Origin: Blastomonas fulva
Lineage (GTDB): Bacteria > Pseudomonadota > Alphaproteobacteria > Sphingomonadales > Sphingomonadaceae
Length of the DNA: 64,000 bases
Direction of reading: 5' to 3'
NCBI RefSeq assembly: GCF_003431825.1
Contig: NZ_CP020083.1
Span: 3,696,501-3,760,500 of the forward strand
The notes below the pieces were generated by a model. It had not been told where the DNA came from. It was given only the letters and a program-made list of their open reading frames with translations, and did no database searches. Shown here piece by piece: positions 54,331 through 60,818 of the stretch (positions within the stretch are counted from its first letter, which is position 1; each line of letters opens with the position of its first letter). A program made the translations under genes and the position numbers.

Positions 54331-55223
54331 GGTTCCGGTATGATCAGCGCAATGGGAAGGGTCTCGGTGCCGCGCTCGATGAGCAGCGACAGCCGGGCTC
54401 CGGGACGAAGCTGCCCTGCCAACGCCGCGCCATCCTGCGCGGAGCTGACCTTGCGGCCGTTGATTTCGGTGACGATATCGCCGGGCTTGAAGCCGGCCTG
54501 CGCGAACACCGCGCCATCGGCCTTGGGGGTGACGGCAAAACCGCTGACCCGCCCGTTCTCGGTGCGCGGGGCAAAGCCGATGCCCGCGGTGATCGCCTCT
54601 GCAGTGAGCGGCCCGGCCTGCGCCACAGGCAGCGCCTGCGCCGTTGTGGCTGGCGCCGCCGCAGTGTCGCCCACGGTATCGGCGGGAACCGACTGGTCGA
54701 TGAACAGGCTCTCGCGCAATCCGCCGCGTTCGAGCACGACATGATCGAACAGCACCTGCACCAGCTTGACGCCCGGTGCCACCTCCTCGCCCACGCCATA
54801 GCTGCGCTGGACGCCGTCCGACCCGGCGATGATCGCCGAACCGCCGCCCGAAGCCTCGTTCATCCGCAAACCGTAGAGCGTCAGATCGAGCGAGGTGACT
54901 GCCGCGCTGGCATCGCCCGCGGCCGCCGCGCGGTCGAACCCGTCGAAGCTCGCGAACAGCGCTGCGCGCGAAGGCGCGGACATCACCTTGGCGGTGCGCG
55001 CCTGCCAGTCGCCCAAAGGCGCGATCGGTGTGATGATGGTCCACATCAGCCGCGCGATCTGGATGACCAGCGCAAGGATCAGCAGCGCCCGCAGCCAGCC
55101 ATACAACCCCTTGGGCAGAAACCGCGCCAGACCACTGGCCGGGGCTGCAAATCTTGCCGACCGGAATCGGGAAAGAGAAGCACCAAGGCCTGTCTGCGCG
55201 CCGTGATGGGCCGCTGATGCCAC
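54327..55223 (-). CDS. gspC: Type II secretion protein GspC
   Basis: The 298-residue protein has an N-terminal cytoplasmic stub, one membrane helix (ALLILALVIQIARLMWTII), the homology region with FDGFDRAAAAGDASAAVTSLDLTLYGLRMNE (core DLTLYGLRMNEASGG), a Pro/Ala linker and a C-terminal PDZ domain (AVTPKADGAVFAQAGFKPGD, core FKPGDIVTEINGRKV). It connects the inner-membrane platform to GspD. It is the first gene of the operon; a PhoB-like repeat tract lies 60 bases upstream. Confidence 0.9.
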   Translation of the reverse strand: MASAAHHGAQTGLGASLSRFRSARFAAPASGLARFLPKGLYGWLRALLILALVIQIARLMWTIITPIAPLGDWQARTAKVMSAPSRAALFASFDGFDRAAAAGDASAAVTSLDLTLYGLRMNEASGGGSAIIAGSDGVQRSYGVGEEVAPGVKLVQVLFDHVVLERGGLRESLFIDQSVPADTVGDTAAAPATTAQALPVAQAGPLTAEAITAGIGFAPRTENGRVSGFAVTPKADGAVFAQAGFKPGDIVTEINGRKVSSAQDGAALAGQLRPGARLSLLIERGTETLPIALIIPEP

Positions 55224-55282
55224 GAATCACTCCCCGTTGCGGGCCGATCCCCTTGGCCCTGACACGCTGCTAGGCGCGGCGC

Positions 55283-55311
55283 ATGACGGTTGGATTACCA
55301 GTTTATGACAG
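55283..55311 (-). promoter_or_regulatory. Candidate PhoB box upstream of gspC
   Basis: Read on the minus strand, three 7-mers lie at an exact 11-bp period: CTGTCAT (55311-55305, all 7 positions match the consensus), TGGTAAT (4 of 7) and CCGTCAT (6 of 7, 55289-55283). The box ends 60 bases before the gspC ATG. The classical Pho box is two CTGTCAT-like units spaced by four bases. No other promoter for gspC was recognised. Confidence 0.6.
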
Positions 55312-55360
55312 ATATTTGAATGCAAATGCGCGCGTGATCGGCCTGAAACGCCAACGGCAA

Positions 55361-55384
55361 GGGGCAGCCCCTGCGGACTGCCCC
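55361..55384 (-). terminator. Hairpin after the TonB-dependent receptor gene
   Basis: GGGGCAG (55361-55367) pairs with CTGCCCC (55378-55384) around a 10-base loop, about 35 bases past the receptor stop on the minus strand. No good T-tract follows, so termination would be weak or Rho-assisted. It separates the receptor transcript from the gspC promoter region. Confidence 0.4.
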
Positions 55385-55418
55385 CCATCACGCATATCGT
55401 TTAGCCGCCTTGGACCGA

Positions 55419-58148
55419 TCAGAACTGCAGCGATGCGCTGATCGAGAAGGCCCGGCCGATGTCATAGGCGTTGTTGAGAATGGTCGAAGTGTTGAGCTGC
55501 TGGAACTCGACATAATCGGTTCCCAGCAGGTTGCGGGCCTCGAACTTGAGCTCGGCGACCTTGTTGAAGACCTTGAAGCCCTCGCGCCACACGAAGTCGA
55601 GCCGGGGACCGGTGTATTCGACGAAATCGGGCTGGCCCGCAGGACCGCGGTTGGTCACGCGGTTGCTGTTCCACGACAGCAGGATGGTCTGCTGCGACAG
55701 ACGTTCGCCGGTGCCTTCAAGCCCGACCTGCATGTTGGCGATATGATCGGACTGGCCGGTCAGCGCAAAGCCGCCGGTGCGGAAGATCGTCGAGGCGGCG
55801 ACCATGTTGCCGCTCAGCGGATCGGCGATCTGGTCCTGCGCGGTCACCTTCACATCCGAATTGGTGTAGGTGTAGTTGCCCGCGATCAGCAGACGGCGTT
55901 CCTCGAAGAAGGTGCCGCCCAGATCGATCAGATCGAAATATTTCACCAGCTCGATTTCCGCACCGTACAGCGTGGCGGTCGGCGCGTTGGCGAAGGTGGT
56001 GAAGAAGTTGTCGCCCTGACGGAAACCGAGGTTTTCGATCGGATCCTTGATGTCCTTGTAGAAGATCGCGGCGGTCACGCGCTCGTCACGCCCGAAGAAA
56101 TATTCGTAGCGCGCTTCGAGGTTGATCAGGCGGCTGTTCTTGAGGAACGGGTTGCCGAAGAAGGTGCGGTCGAATTCCAGATCGAGATACTGCTGCGGCG
56201 CGAGTTCGCGGAACTGCGGCCGGGCGATGGTCTTGGAGGCGGCAAAGCGCACCTGCATGTCCTCGGCCAGGTTCCAGGTCAGCGTCGCGGCAGGCAGAAA
56301 GTCATCCTTCTTGATGCTGGTCGCCACCAGATTGGCGCTGCCCAGGCCGAACAGATCGATCGGCAGCACGAACTGGGAGCCATCTTCATAGCGCACGCCA
56401 GCCTGAAGCTTGAGGGTGTCGGTGAACTTGGCTTCGAACTGCAGATAGCCTGCATGCACTTCCAGCCCGGCATCATAGGCTGCCGCGCCGTTGGTGCCCG
56501 AGGTTTCGACCAGACGGACATCGAAGGTGTAGACGTTGAAGTCCGACAGCAGGAAGTCGGGGCGCTGCTGCGAAACCGCAAACGGCAGCGGTCCCTGCCC
56601 GCTCAGGAAGCGGAAGTCGCGGCGGATCGAGGTGCGGTCGTTCTTGTAATAGGCATAGCCGGCCGAGAAGGTGATCGGAAAGCCGATGTCGGTGTCATAA
56701 GCGAGGTCGACATTGGCGCCGTAGACATTGTCGTCGAGATCGCTGAACGCGATGCGCGCGCCCTCGCCCGCCGACTGGAGATCGTTGACGAAGTCACCAG
56801 CGACCGCGTTGAAGGTATAGTCGAACGTCCGCTCATACGGGGCTTCGCGCTGCGAATTGGCGTAGCTGCCGCGGAAGTTGAGGCGGAAATCGTCGAACTT
56901 CATCTCGCCGACGAACTGGGTGTTCATCAGCTGGCGCTCGAACCAGTTGGTACGGCTGCGGTTGATCAACCGGGTGTCGGTGACGCGCGCGTCGATGCCT
57001 TCACGGATCGAGGCGTCCTTGAGCGTATCGCGGATGAAGACGTTGGTGAGCTTGAACTTGTGCTCGCCGACGTCCGCGGTGATGCCCAGCAGGCCGTTGA
57101 CGACGATGCGGTTCTCGGTGGTCAGGTAGCGGAAATCGATGTCGGGGTTGAGCGTATCGACGCCGTTCACCGGCACGATACCCTGCGAGATCTGCTGGAC
57201 GCCGCCGCGCGTACGCCAGGTGTTGTTGATGCCGGTCGCGCCGACGATGCCGATGTTGACATCGCCGATCAGAAAGCTGGTCGCGCCGCTGATCTGGCCC
57301 GAGAAATTGACCGGGATGTTGTTGTTGCGCTGGATCAGCGCAGTGTTGGCGTTGGCCAGGCTTGCGGTCAGGTCGCGCACTTCACCGGCGGTGAAATTGG
57401 CCCCCACGGAAATCGGATTGCCCGAGGCAAAGGCGTTGCGCAGGTTGCGCGGCAGGGTGCGCGCGCCATTGTCGAAGCCGGTGAAGTCGGTCGAGGAGCC
57501 GAAATAGGTATAGCCCACCTCGCCGGTGGTGATGGTGTCGCCGCCGGTGCCGACCTCGATCTTGAAGAACGGGTCGCGCGGAACCGACTTGGTGGTGAGG
57601 TTGATTGCGCCACCGCCGAATTCGCCCGGATAGTCCACCGAATAGCTCTTCTGGATGGTGGTCGAGGCGATGACGCTGGTCGGGAAGATGTCGAGCGGCA
57701 CGGTGCGGCGCAGCGGATCGGGCGAGGTCAGCGGCGATCCGTTCATCAGCGCGAGCGAATAGCGTTCACCCAGACCGCGAACGAACACGAAGCGGCCGCC
57801 GACGACGCTGAGGCCGGTCACGCGCTGCAGCGATCCGGCAATGTCGCCATCGGCGGTGCGCGCGATGTCGGCTTCGCTGAGGACCGAGAGCACCTCGGAG
57901 GTCGCTCGGATCGGGTTGGGGATGAAGCGACCGCGCACCACGATTTCACTGCTGCCGCCGCCTGCGCCGGGACCGGAGATTTCGATCTCTTCCTGGGCGG
58001 GCTCCTCGGCAGCCGGTTCCTCGGCAGCCGGCTGGGCGGCATCCTGGGTCGGCTGCGCGGGGGCTTCCTGGGCGAAGGCGGCCGGCGAAACCAAGCCTGA
58101 GCTGGCCATCAGCAATGCAGCGAATGAAAGCGGCGTCAATTTCGCCAT
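55419..58148 (-). CDS. TonB-dependent outer-membrane receptor
   Basis: The 909-residue protein has a signal peptide (residues 1-27), an acidic Ala/Pro-rich segment, a plug domain beginning about EIVVRGRFIPNP and containing the conserved LQRVTGLSVVGGRFVFVRGLGERY region (core VRGLGERYSLALMNG) and FPTSVIASTTIQKSYSVDYPGEFGGG (core DYPGEFGGGAINL), then a beta-barrel ending in SISASLQF with the C-terminal Phe. It transports a ligand across the outer membrane with TonB energy. TTGGAGGG precedes the start. It is downstream of a lipoprotein gene on the same strand, separated by a hairpin with a T-tract; the ligand is unknown. Confidence 0.93.
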   Translation of the reverse strand: MAKLTPLSFAALLMASSGLVSPAAFAQEAPAQPTQDAAQPAAEEPAAEEPAQEEIEISGPGAGGGSSEIVVRGRFIPNPIRATSEVLSVLSEADIARTADGDIAGSLQRVTGLSVVGGRFVFVRGLGERYSLALMNGSPLTSPDPLRRTVPLDIFPTSVIASTTIQKSYSVDYPGEFGGGAINLTTKSVPRDPFFKIEVGTGGDTITTGEVGYTYFGSSTDFTGFDNGARTLPRNLRNAFASGNPISVGANFTAGEVRDLTASLANANTALIQRNNNIPVNFSGQISGATSFLIGDVNIGIVGATGINNTWRTRGGVQQISQGIVPVNGVDTLNPDIDFRYLTTENRIVVNGLLGITADVGEHKFKLTNVFIRDTLKDASIREGIDARVTDTRLINRSRTNWFERQLMNTQFVGEMKFDDFRLNFRGSYANSQREAPYERTFDYTFNAVAGDFVNDLQSAGEGARIAFSDLDDNVYGANVDLAYDTDIGFPITFSAGYAYYKNDRTSIRRDFRFLSGQGPLPFAVSQQRPDFLLSDFNVYTFDVRLVETSGTNGAAAYDAGLEVHAGYLQFEAKFTDTLKLQAGVRYEDGSQFVLPIDLFGLGSANLVATSIKKDDFLPAATLTWNLAEDMQVRFAASKTIARPQFRELAPQQYLDLEFDRTFFGNPFLKNSRLINLEARYEYFFGRDERVTAAIFYKDIKDPIENLGFRQGDNFFTTFANAPTATLYGAEIELVKYFDLIDLGGTFFEERRLLIAGNYTYTNSDVKVTAQDQIADPLSGNMVAASTIFRTGGFALTGQSDHIANMQVGLEGTGERLSQQTILLSWNSNRVTNRGPAGQPDFVEYTGPRLDFVWREGFKVFNKVAELKFEARNLLGTDYVEFQQLNTSTILNNAYDIGRAFSISASLQF

Positions 58149-58169
58149 GAGTCCCTCCAAGAATTCATC

Positions 58170-58203
58170 AAAAAGGGGCGGCGGCGCTTTTCGCCGCCGC
58201 CCC
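58170..58203 (-). terminator. Rho-independent terminator between lipoprotein and receptor genes
   Basis: On the minus strand GGGGCGGCGGCG (58203-58192) and CGCCGCCGCCCC (58186-58175) form a perfect 12-bp stem with a 5-base AAAAG loop, followed by TTTTTG (58174-58169). The U-tract ends about 22 bases before the receptor ATG. It is a strong terminator that would reduce receptor expression from the upstream promoter, or act as an attenuator. Confidence 0.8.
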
Positions 58204-58225
58204 GAAACCGGTCAGCGGTTTACAA

Positions 58226-59770
58226 TCAGGTGGTCGGAATGGTCGGCACGGCGGTGCAAGCAGGCGTGCTGCTGTACAGGCCGCAGGTCCATCCCTGGAA
58301 CCGCGTGTCGGCAGCATCGCGCACCGCACCGATATAGGTGACCGAGTTGTAGAAGCTGTTGATCGCGGTCACGTTGAACACCGGACGCGCGGTTTCGTTG
58401 GCACCATTGATGAAGATGCCCGACAGCGTCGAGGTGCCGTTGGTGGTGTTGTTCGATCCAGCGGTGAACAGCGCCTGGATGGCGGCAACGGTCACGTTGC
58501 CATCATCGGTGAAGGCGTTGGGGCAGCTGAGGAACACCGATTCAAAGCGCGGCGGGCCGGCTTCATCGCCTGCAGCACCCGAAGCCTGCATGGTGATCGC
58601 GCTGTCAACGTCGAGGCACCAGCCGGGACCGCTGATCACGCTGTTGAACGCGGCAAAGTCCATGCCGCCGCGCAGCAGGATCGCCGCTTCGTCTGCGGTG
58701 GTCTGGGTGGAGACGAACGTGGCGTTCGACATCGACCACTTGGTGCGCGGCTCGGCGTTTTCGTTGCCGTTCGAATCGCCTTCGATCACGTGGTTGGCGC
58801 TGGCGGTCTGGATGCCGAGCAGGAACTGGTTGAAGCCCTGATAGCCCAGATCCATGTCGAAGGTGTCGTCGTCATTGCCCAGGCCGACGAGGTTGCGTCC
58901 GTTGACGCGTCCGCCGAACCATTCGATGCCATCGTCCGAGCTGTTGTAGACCTGCACGTTCTGGAAGAAGGTGCCCGAGCCCACGCCTGCCAGGGTGATG
59001 CCGTTGAGCTCGTTGCCCGGCTGGACCTCGAAGCCCGAATAGCGAACCTGGAAGAACGCGATGCGGCCCGAATTGTCGGTGGGCACCGCGCCGCCATAAT
59101 TGGCGTTGGTGCCTTCCACGACGCCCGAGCAATCGGTGCGGGTGCCGCCAGGGTTTGTCGGCGAACCGGTGGCGCAGTCGGAAAGCGGCGCACGGCCGAG
59201 GATCACGACACCGCCCCACAGGCCCTTGGAGTTGGCGGTGGCGGTGCCCACGACGTTGTCGCGTGCGGTGAAGATGATCGGCTGAGTCGCGGTGCCTTCG
59301 GCAAACAGCTGCGAGCCGCGGTTGACCAGCAGGAAGTCCGCGCCCGACGATCCGAAGAAGGTCACGCCCGGCTCGATGGTCAGGATGGCCGAGGTCCCGG
59401 CGCCACCTGCGGCACCGACATCGACGCCGACCTGTACGCGGCCCGAGAGCGAGTAGACAGTGCCGGCGCGGCGCGGGATCACCAGGTTGGTCGTGATCGT
59501 GCCCGAAAGCTGGCAGTTGCGGGCAACTGCGCCGCCACCCAGCGTGATGGTGCCGACATTTGCGGTGCCGTTGGGGCAGTCTGCAGCCGGACCGGTCGGG
59601 GTCGGCGTGGGGGTCGGAGTCGGCGTCGGGGCGGGCGCGGGTGCCGGTGTGGGAGCCGGAACAACGATGACGCCTTCGCCGGGCGATGCGACGTCATCTG
59701 CGCCGCAAGCGGTAACTACCAGGGCCGCGGCCGAAGCCATCAGGACCGAACGAACACGTGCATTGAGCAT
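58226..59770 (-). CDS. Predicted lipoprotein with right-handed beta-helix-like domain
   Basis: The 514-residue protein has a lipoprotein signal peptide ending VVTAC (Cys22), a Pro/Thr/Ala-rich low-complexity linker at about residues 37-60, and a long repeat-rich body with motifs such as ILTIEPGVTFFGSSGADFLLVNRGSQ (core GVTFFGSSGADFLLV), FQVRYSGFE, LNGITLAGVGSGTFFQNVQV (core TFFQNVQVYNSSDDGIEW) and a C-terminal region, consistent with a parallel beta-helix. Seven body cysteines may form disulfides. No enzymatic motif is seen. It is followed by a TonB-dependent receptor gene, so binding or presenting a substrate to it is likely. A PhoB-like tract lies upstream. Confidence 0.82.
   Translation of the reverse strand: MLNARVRSVLMASAAALVVTACGADDVASPGEGVIVVPAPTPAPAPAPTPTPTPTPTPTGPAADCPNGTANVGTITLGGGAVARNCQLSGTITTNLVIPRRAGTVYSLSGRVQVGVDVGAAGGAGTSAILTIEPGVTFFGSSGADFLLVNRGSQLFAEGTATQPIIFTARDNVVGTATANSKGLWGGVVILGRAPLSDCATGSPTNPGGTRTDCSGVVEGTNANYGGAVPTDNSGRIAFFQVRYSGFEVQPGNELNGITLAGVGSGTFFQNVQVYNSSDDGIEWFGGRVNGRNLVGLGNDDDTFDMDLGYQGFNQFLLGIQTASANHVIEGDSNGNENAEPRTKWSMSNATFVSTQTTADEAAILLRGGMDFAAFNSVISGPGWCLDVDSAITMQASGAAGDEAGPPRFESVFLSCPNAFTDDGNVTVAAIQALFTAGSNNTTNGTSTLSGIFINGANETARPVFNVTAINSFYNSVTYIGAVRDAADTRFQGWTCGLYSSTPACTAVPTIPTT
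59596..59662 (-). repeat. Low-complexity Pro/Thr/Ala-coding repeat in the lipoprotein gene
   Basis: On the plus strand the tract consists of repeated GTCGG/GTGGG-type hexamers such as GGCGTGGGGGTCGG. On the coding strand it encodes the alternating Pro-Thr and Pro-Ala linker between the lipidated N-terminus and the beta-helix body. Such tracts change length easily by slippage in multiples of six bases. Confidence 0.65.
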
Positions 59771-59907
59771 CTTTGAATCTCCGCAAATCAGGACAGATCA
59801 GTCTGTCGGCTTTTCTGGAACGAGGCGGAGATGAGCTGATTCCACCCCCTGGAACGCCGTTCGAGGGGGCAGATAGGCAGGCAAGATGAACCTGCGGCGC
59901 TATTTCA

Positions 59908-59936
59908 GTGACAATGGAGCGACAGGATTATGACGG
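59908..59936 (-). promoter_or_regulatory. Candidate PhoB box upstream of the beta-helix lipoprotein
   Basis: On the minus strand three 7-mers follow at an exact 11-bp period: CCGTCAT (59936-59930, 6 of 7 positions), CTGTCGC (59925-59919, 5 of 7) and TTGTCAC (59914-59908, 5 of 7). A further CTGTCAC at 59956-59950 is two bases out of phase. The box ends 138 bases before the lipoprotein start, which leaves room for a promoter and a long leader. Confidence 0.55.
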
Positions 59937-60136
59937 TTTGGAGTCTTATGTGACAGAACCGGGTCACGGGACAGATGCACCGACCTATCTACCTAATAAA
60001 TAAGGACTAATCCGAACGCCTGGGCGAGGCCTGCAGTTCAGCCAAGGCCTTGGCGAGCGCCGAATGAGTCGCCGCGCGCATGCGCATTGCGCGAATAAGG
60101 TGACTTAATTGCCACAACTGTCCCACAGCCGGACGC

Positions 60137-60169
60137 AAAAACGCCCGGTCGGAACAGGTCCGGCCGGGC
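60137..60169 (-). terminator. Rho-independent terminator of the TPR gene
   Basis: On the minus strand an 11-bp stem (GCCCGGCCGGA with TCCGACCGGGC, one mismatch) around a 5-base loop at 60169-60143 is followed by GTTTTTG. It begins about 29 bases after the TPR stop codon. Confidence 0.8.
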
Positions 60170-60197
60170 GCTGGTGATTTTCGATCGATCGGCGCGA

Positions 60198-60608
60198 TCA
60201 GCGGCTGGCATAGCCCTGATCGAGGCGGCGCATGGCGTGGCGCGCGGCAACGCGGCTGTCCATCACGCGCCCGTCCGACAGGATGATGTCGAACGATGCC
60301 GGGGCGTTGATCGCCGCCTGGTAATGCTGACGCGCCGAAGCAACATCGCCCATCTTGGCATAGGCCAGCCCCATGTTGATCAACCTTGCGGGATCGCGGC
60401 GGGCAGCCGGTGAAACCTGTTTCTCTGCGGCCTGCATCTGTTCCAGAGCGGCCGGGTAATTGCCCTGCAGCAGCGCGGCATAGCCCAGCGCGCCGGCATC
60501 ATAACCGATTTCATTCGCCGCCGCCCGGTTCTGCACAGGCTGGGCAAAGCCAGGCGCAGCCATACCGAGGGCGGCCAGGGCCGCGATTGCGATAACTTTG
60601 GTGTTCAT
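60198..60608 (-). CDS. Small secreted TPR-repeat protein
   Basis: The 136-residue protein has a signal peptide (residues 1-22, ending GFAQ) and about two tetratricopeptide repeats, with LGYAALLQGNYPAALEQMQAAE and MGLAYAKMGDVASARQHYQAA as typical helices. It likely acts in the periplasm as a binding module. It is divergent from phoD across a 210-base region rich in TGTCA motifs, so it may share phosphate-dependent control, but no well-phased box was found in its direction. It ends at a clear terminator. Confidence 0.78.
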   Translation of the reverse strand: MNTKVIAIAALAALGMAAPGFAQPVQNRAAANEIGYDAGALGYAALLQGNYPAALEQMQAAEKQVSPAARRDPARLINMGLAYAKMGDVASARQHYQAAINAPASFDIILSDGRVMDSRVAARHAMRRLDQGYASR

Positions 60609-60675
60609 GTCATCTGATCCTTTCTCAACGTGACAGGTCGAATGCTATGCCTATGTGACAGTCAATGCAACATCA

Positions 60676-60715
60676 TTGTCATATAAAAGACGTCCCGATG
60701 TCATATTTCTGTAAT
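60676..60715 (+). promoter_or_regulatory. Candidate PhoB box upstream of phoD
   Basis: Four 7-mers lie at an exact 11-bp period: TTGTCAT (60676-60682, 6 of 7 positions), AAGACGT (3 of 7), ATGTCAT (60698-60704, 6 of 7) and CTGTAAT (60709-60715, 6 of 7). The last two alone form a standard Pho box with a four-base spacer. It lies 103 bases before the phoD ATG. The stretch is AT-rich compared with its surroundings. Confidence 0.65.
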
Positions 60716-60818
60716 CTTCAAAATTTCACCCTATTGTCACACGCACGACACGGGACTTGACCATCAGACACGCGCGCTGTCCGATGCGCTGCCAAAACAC
60801 TCCGGAGAGGCCGTCCCC

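Larger units (their letters stand above)
59771..60197. other. 427-bp intergenic region with lipoprotein promoter and TPR-gene terminator
   Basis: No gene is supported. On the minus strand it contains the leader and candidate PhoB box (59908-59936) of the lipoprotein gene. Its right part holds the terminator of the TPR gene at 60137-60169. The stretch at 59975-60015 is AT-rich (CTACCTAATAAATAAGG). The remainder shows nothing recognisable. Confidence 0.6.

Noticed and set aside
54331..55230. A 300-residue N-terminal extension of gspD reaching the gspC start
   Set aside because: The extension is the gspC region read in another frame. GspD has a proper signal peptide at 54330, and gspC is recognised in its own frame with a membrane helix and PDZ domain.
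55410..58100. An 896-codon plus-strand frame opposite the TonB-dependent receptor
   Set aside because: The translation is low-complexity, rich in Asp, Arg, Val and Gly without any domain, and the receptor on the other strand has clear family motifs and a ribosome binding site.
60630..60661. A PhoB box for the TPR gene on the minus strand
   Set aside because: Two CTGTCAC motifs are present but 25 bases apart, which does not fit the 11-bp period, and the intermediate units do not match.
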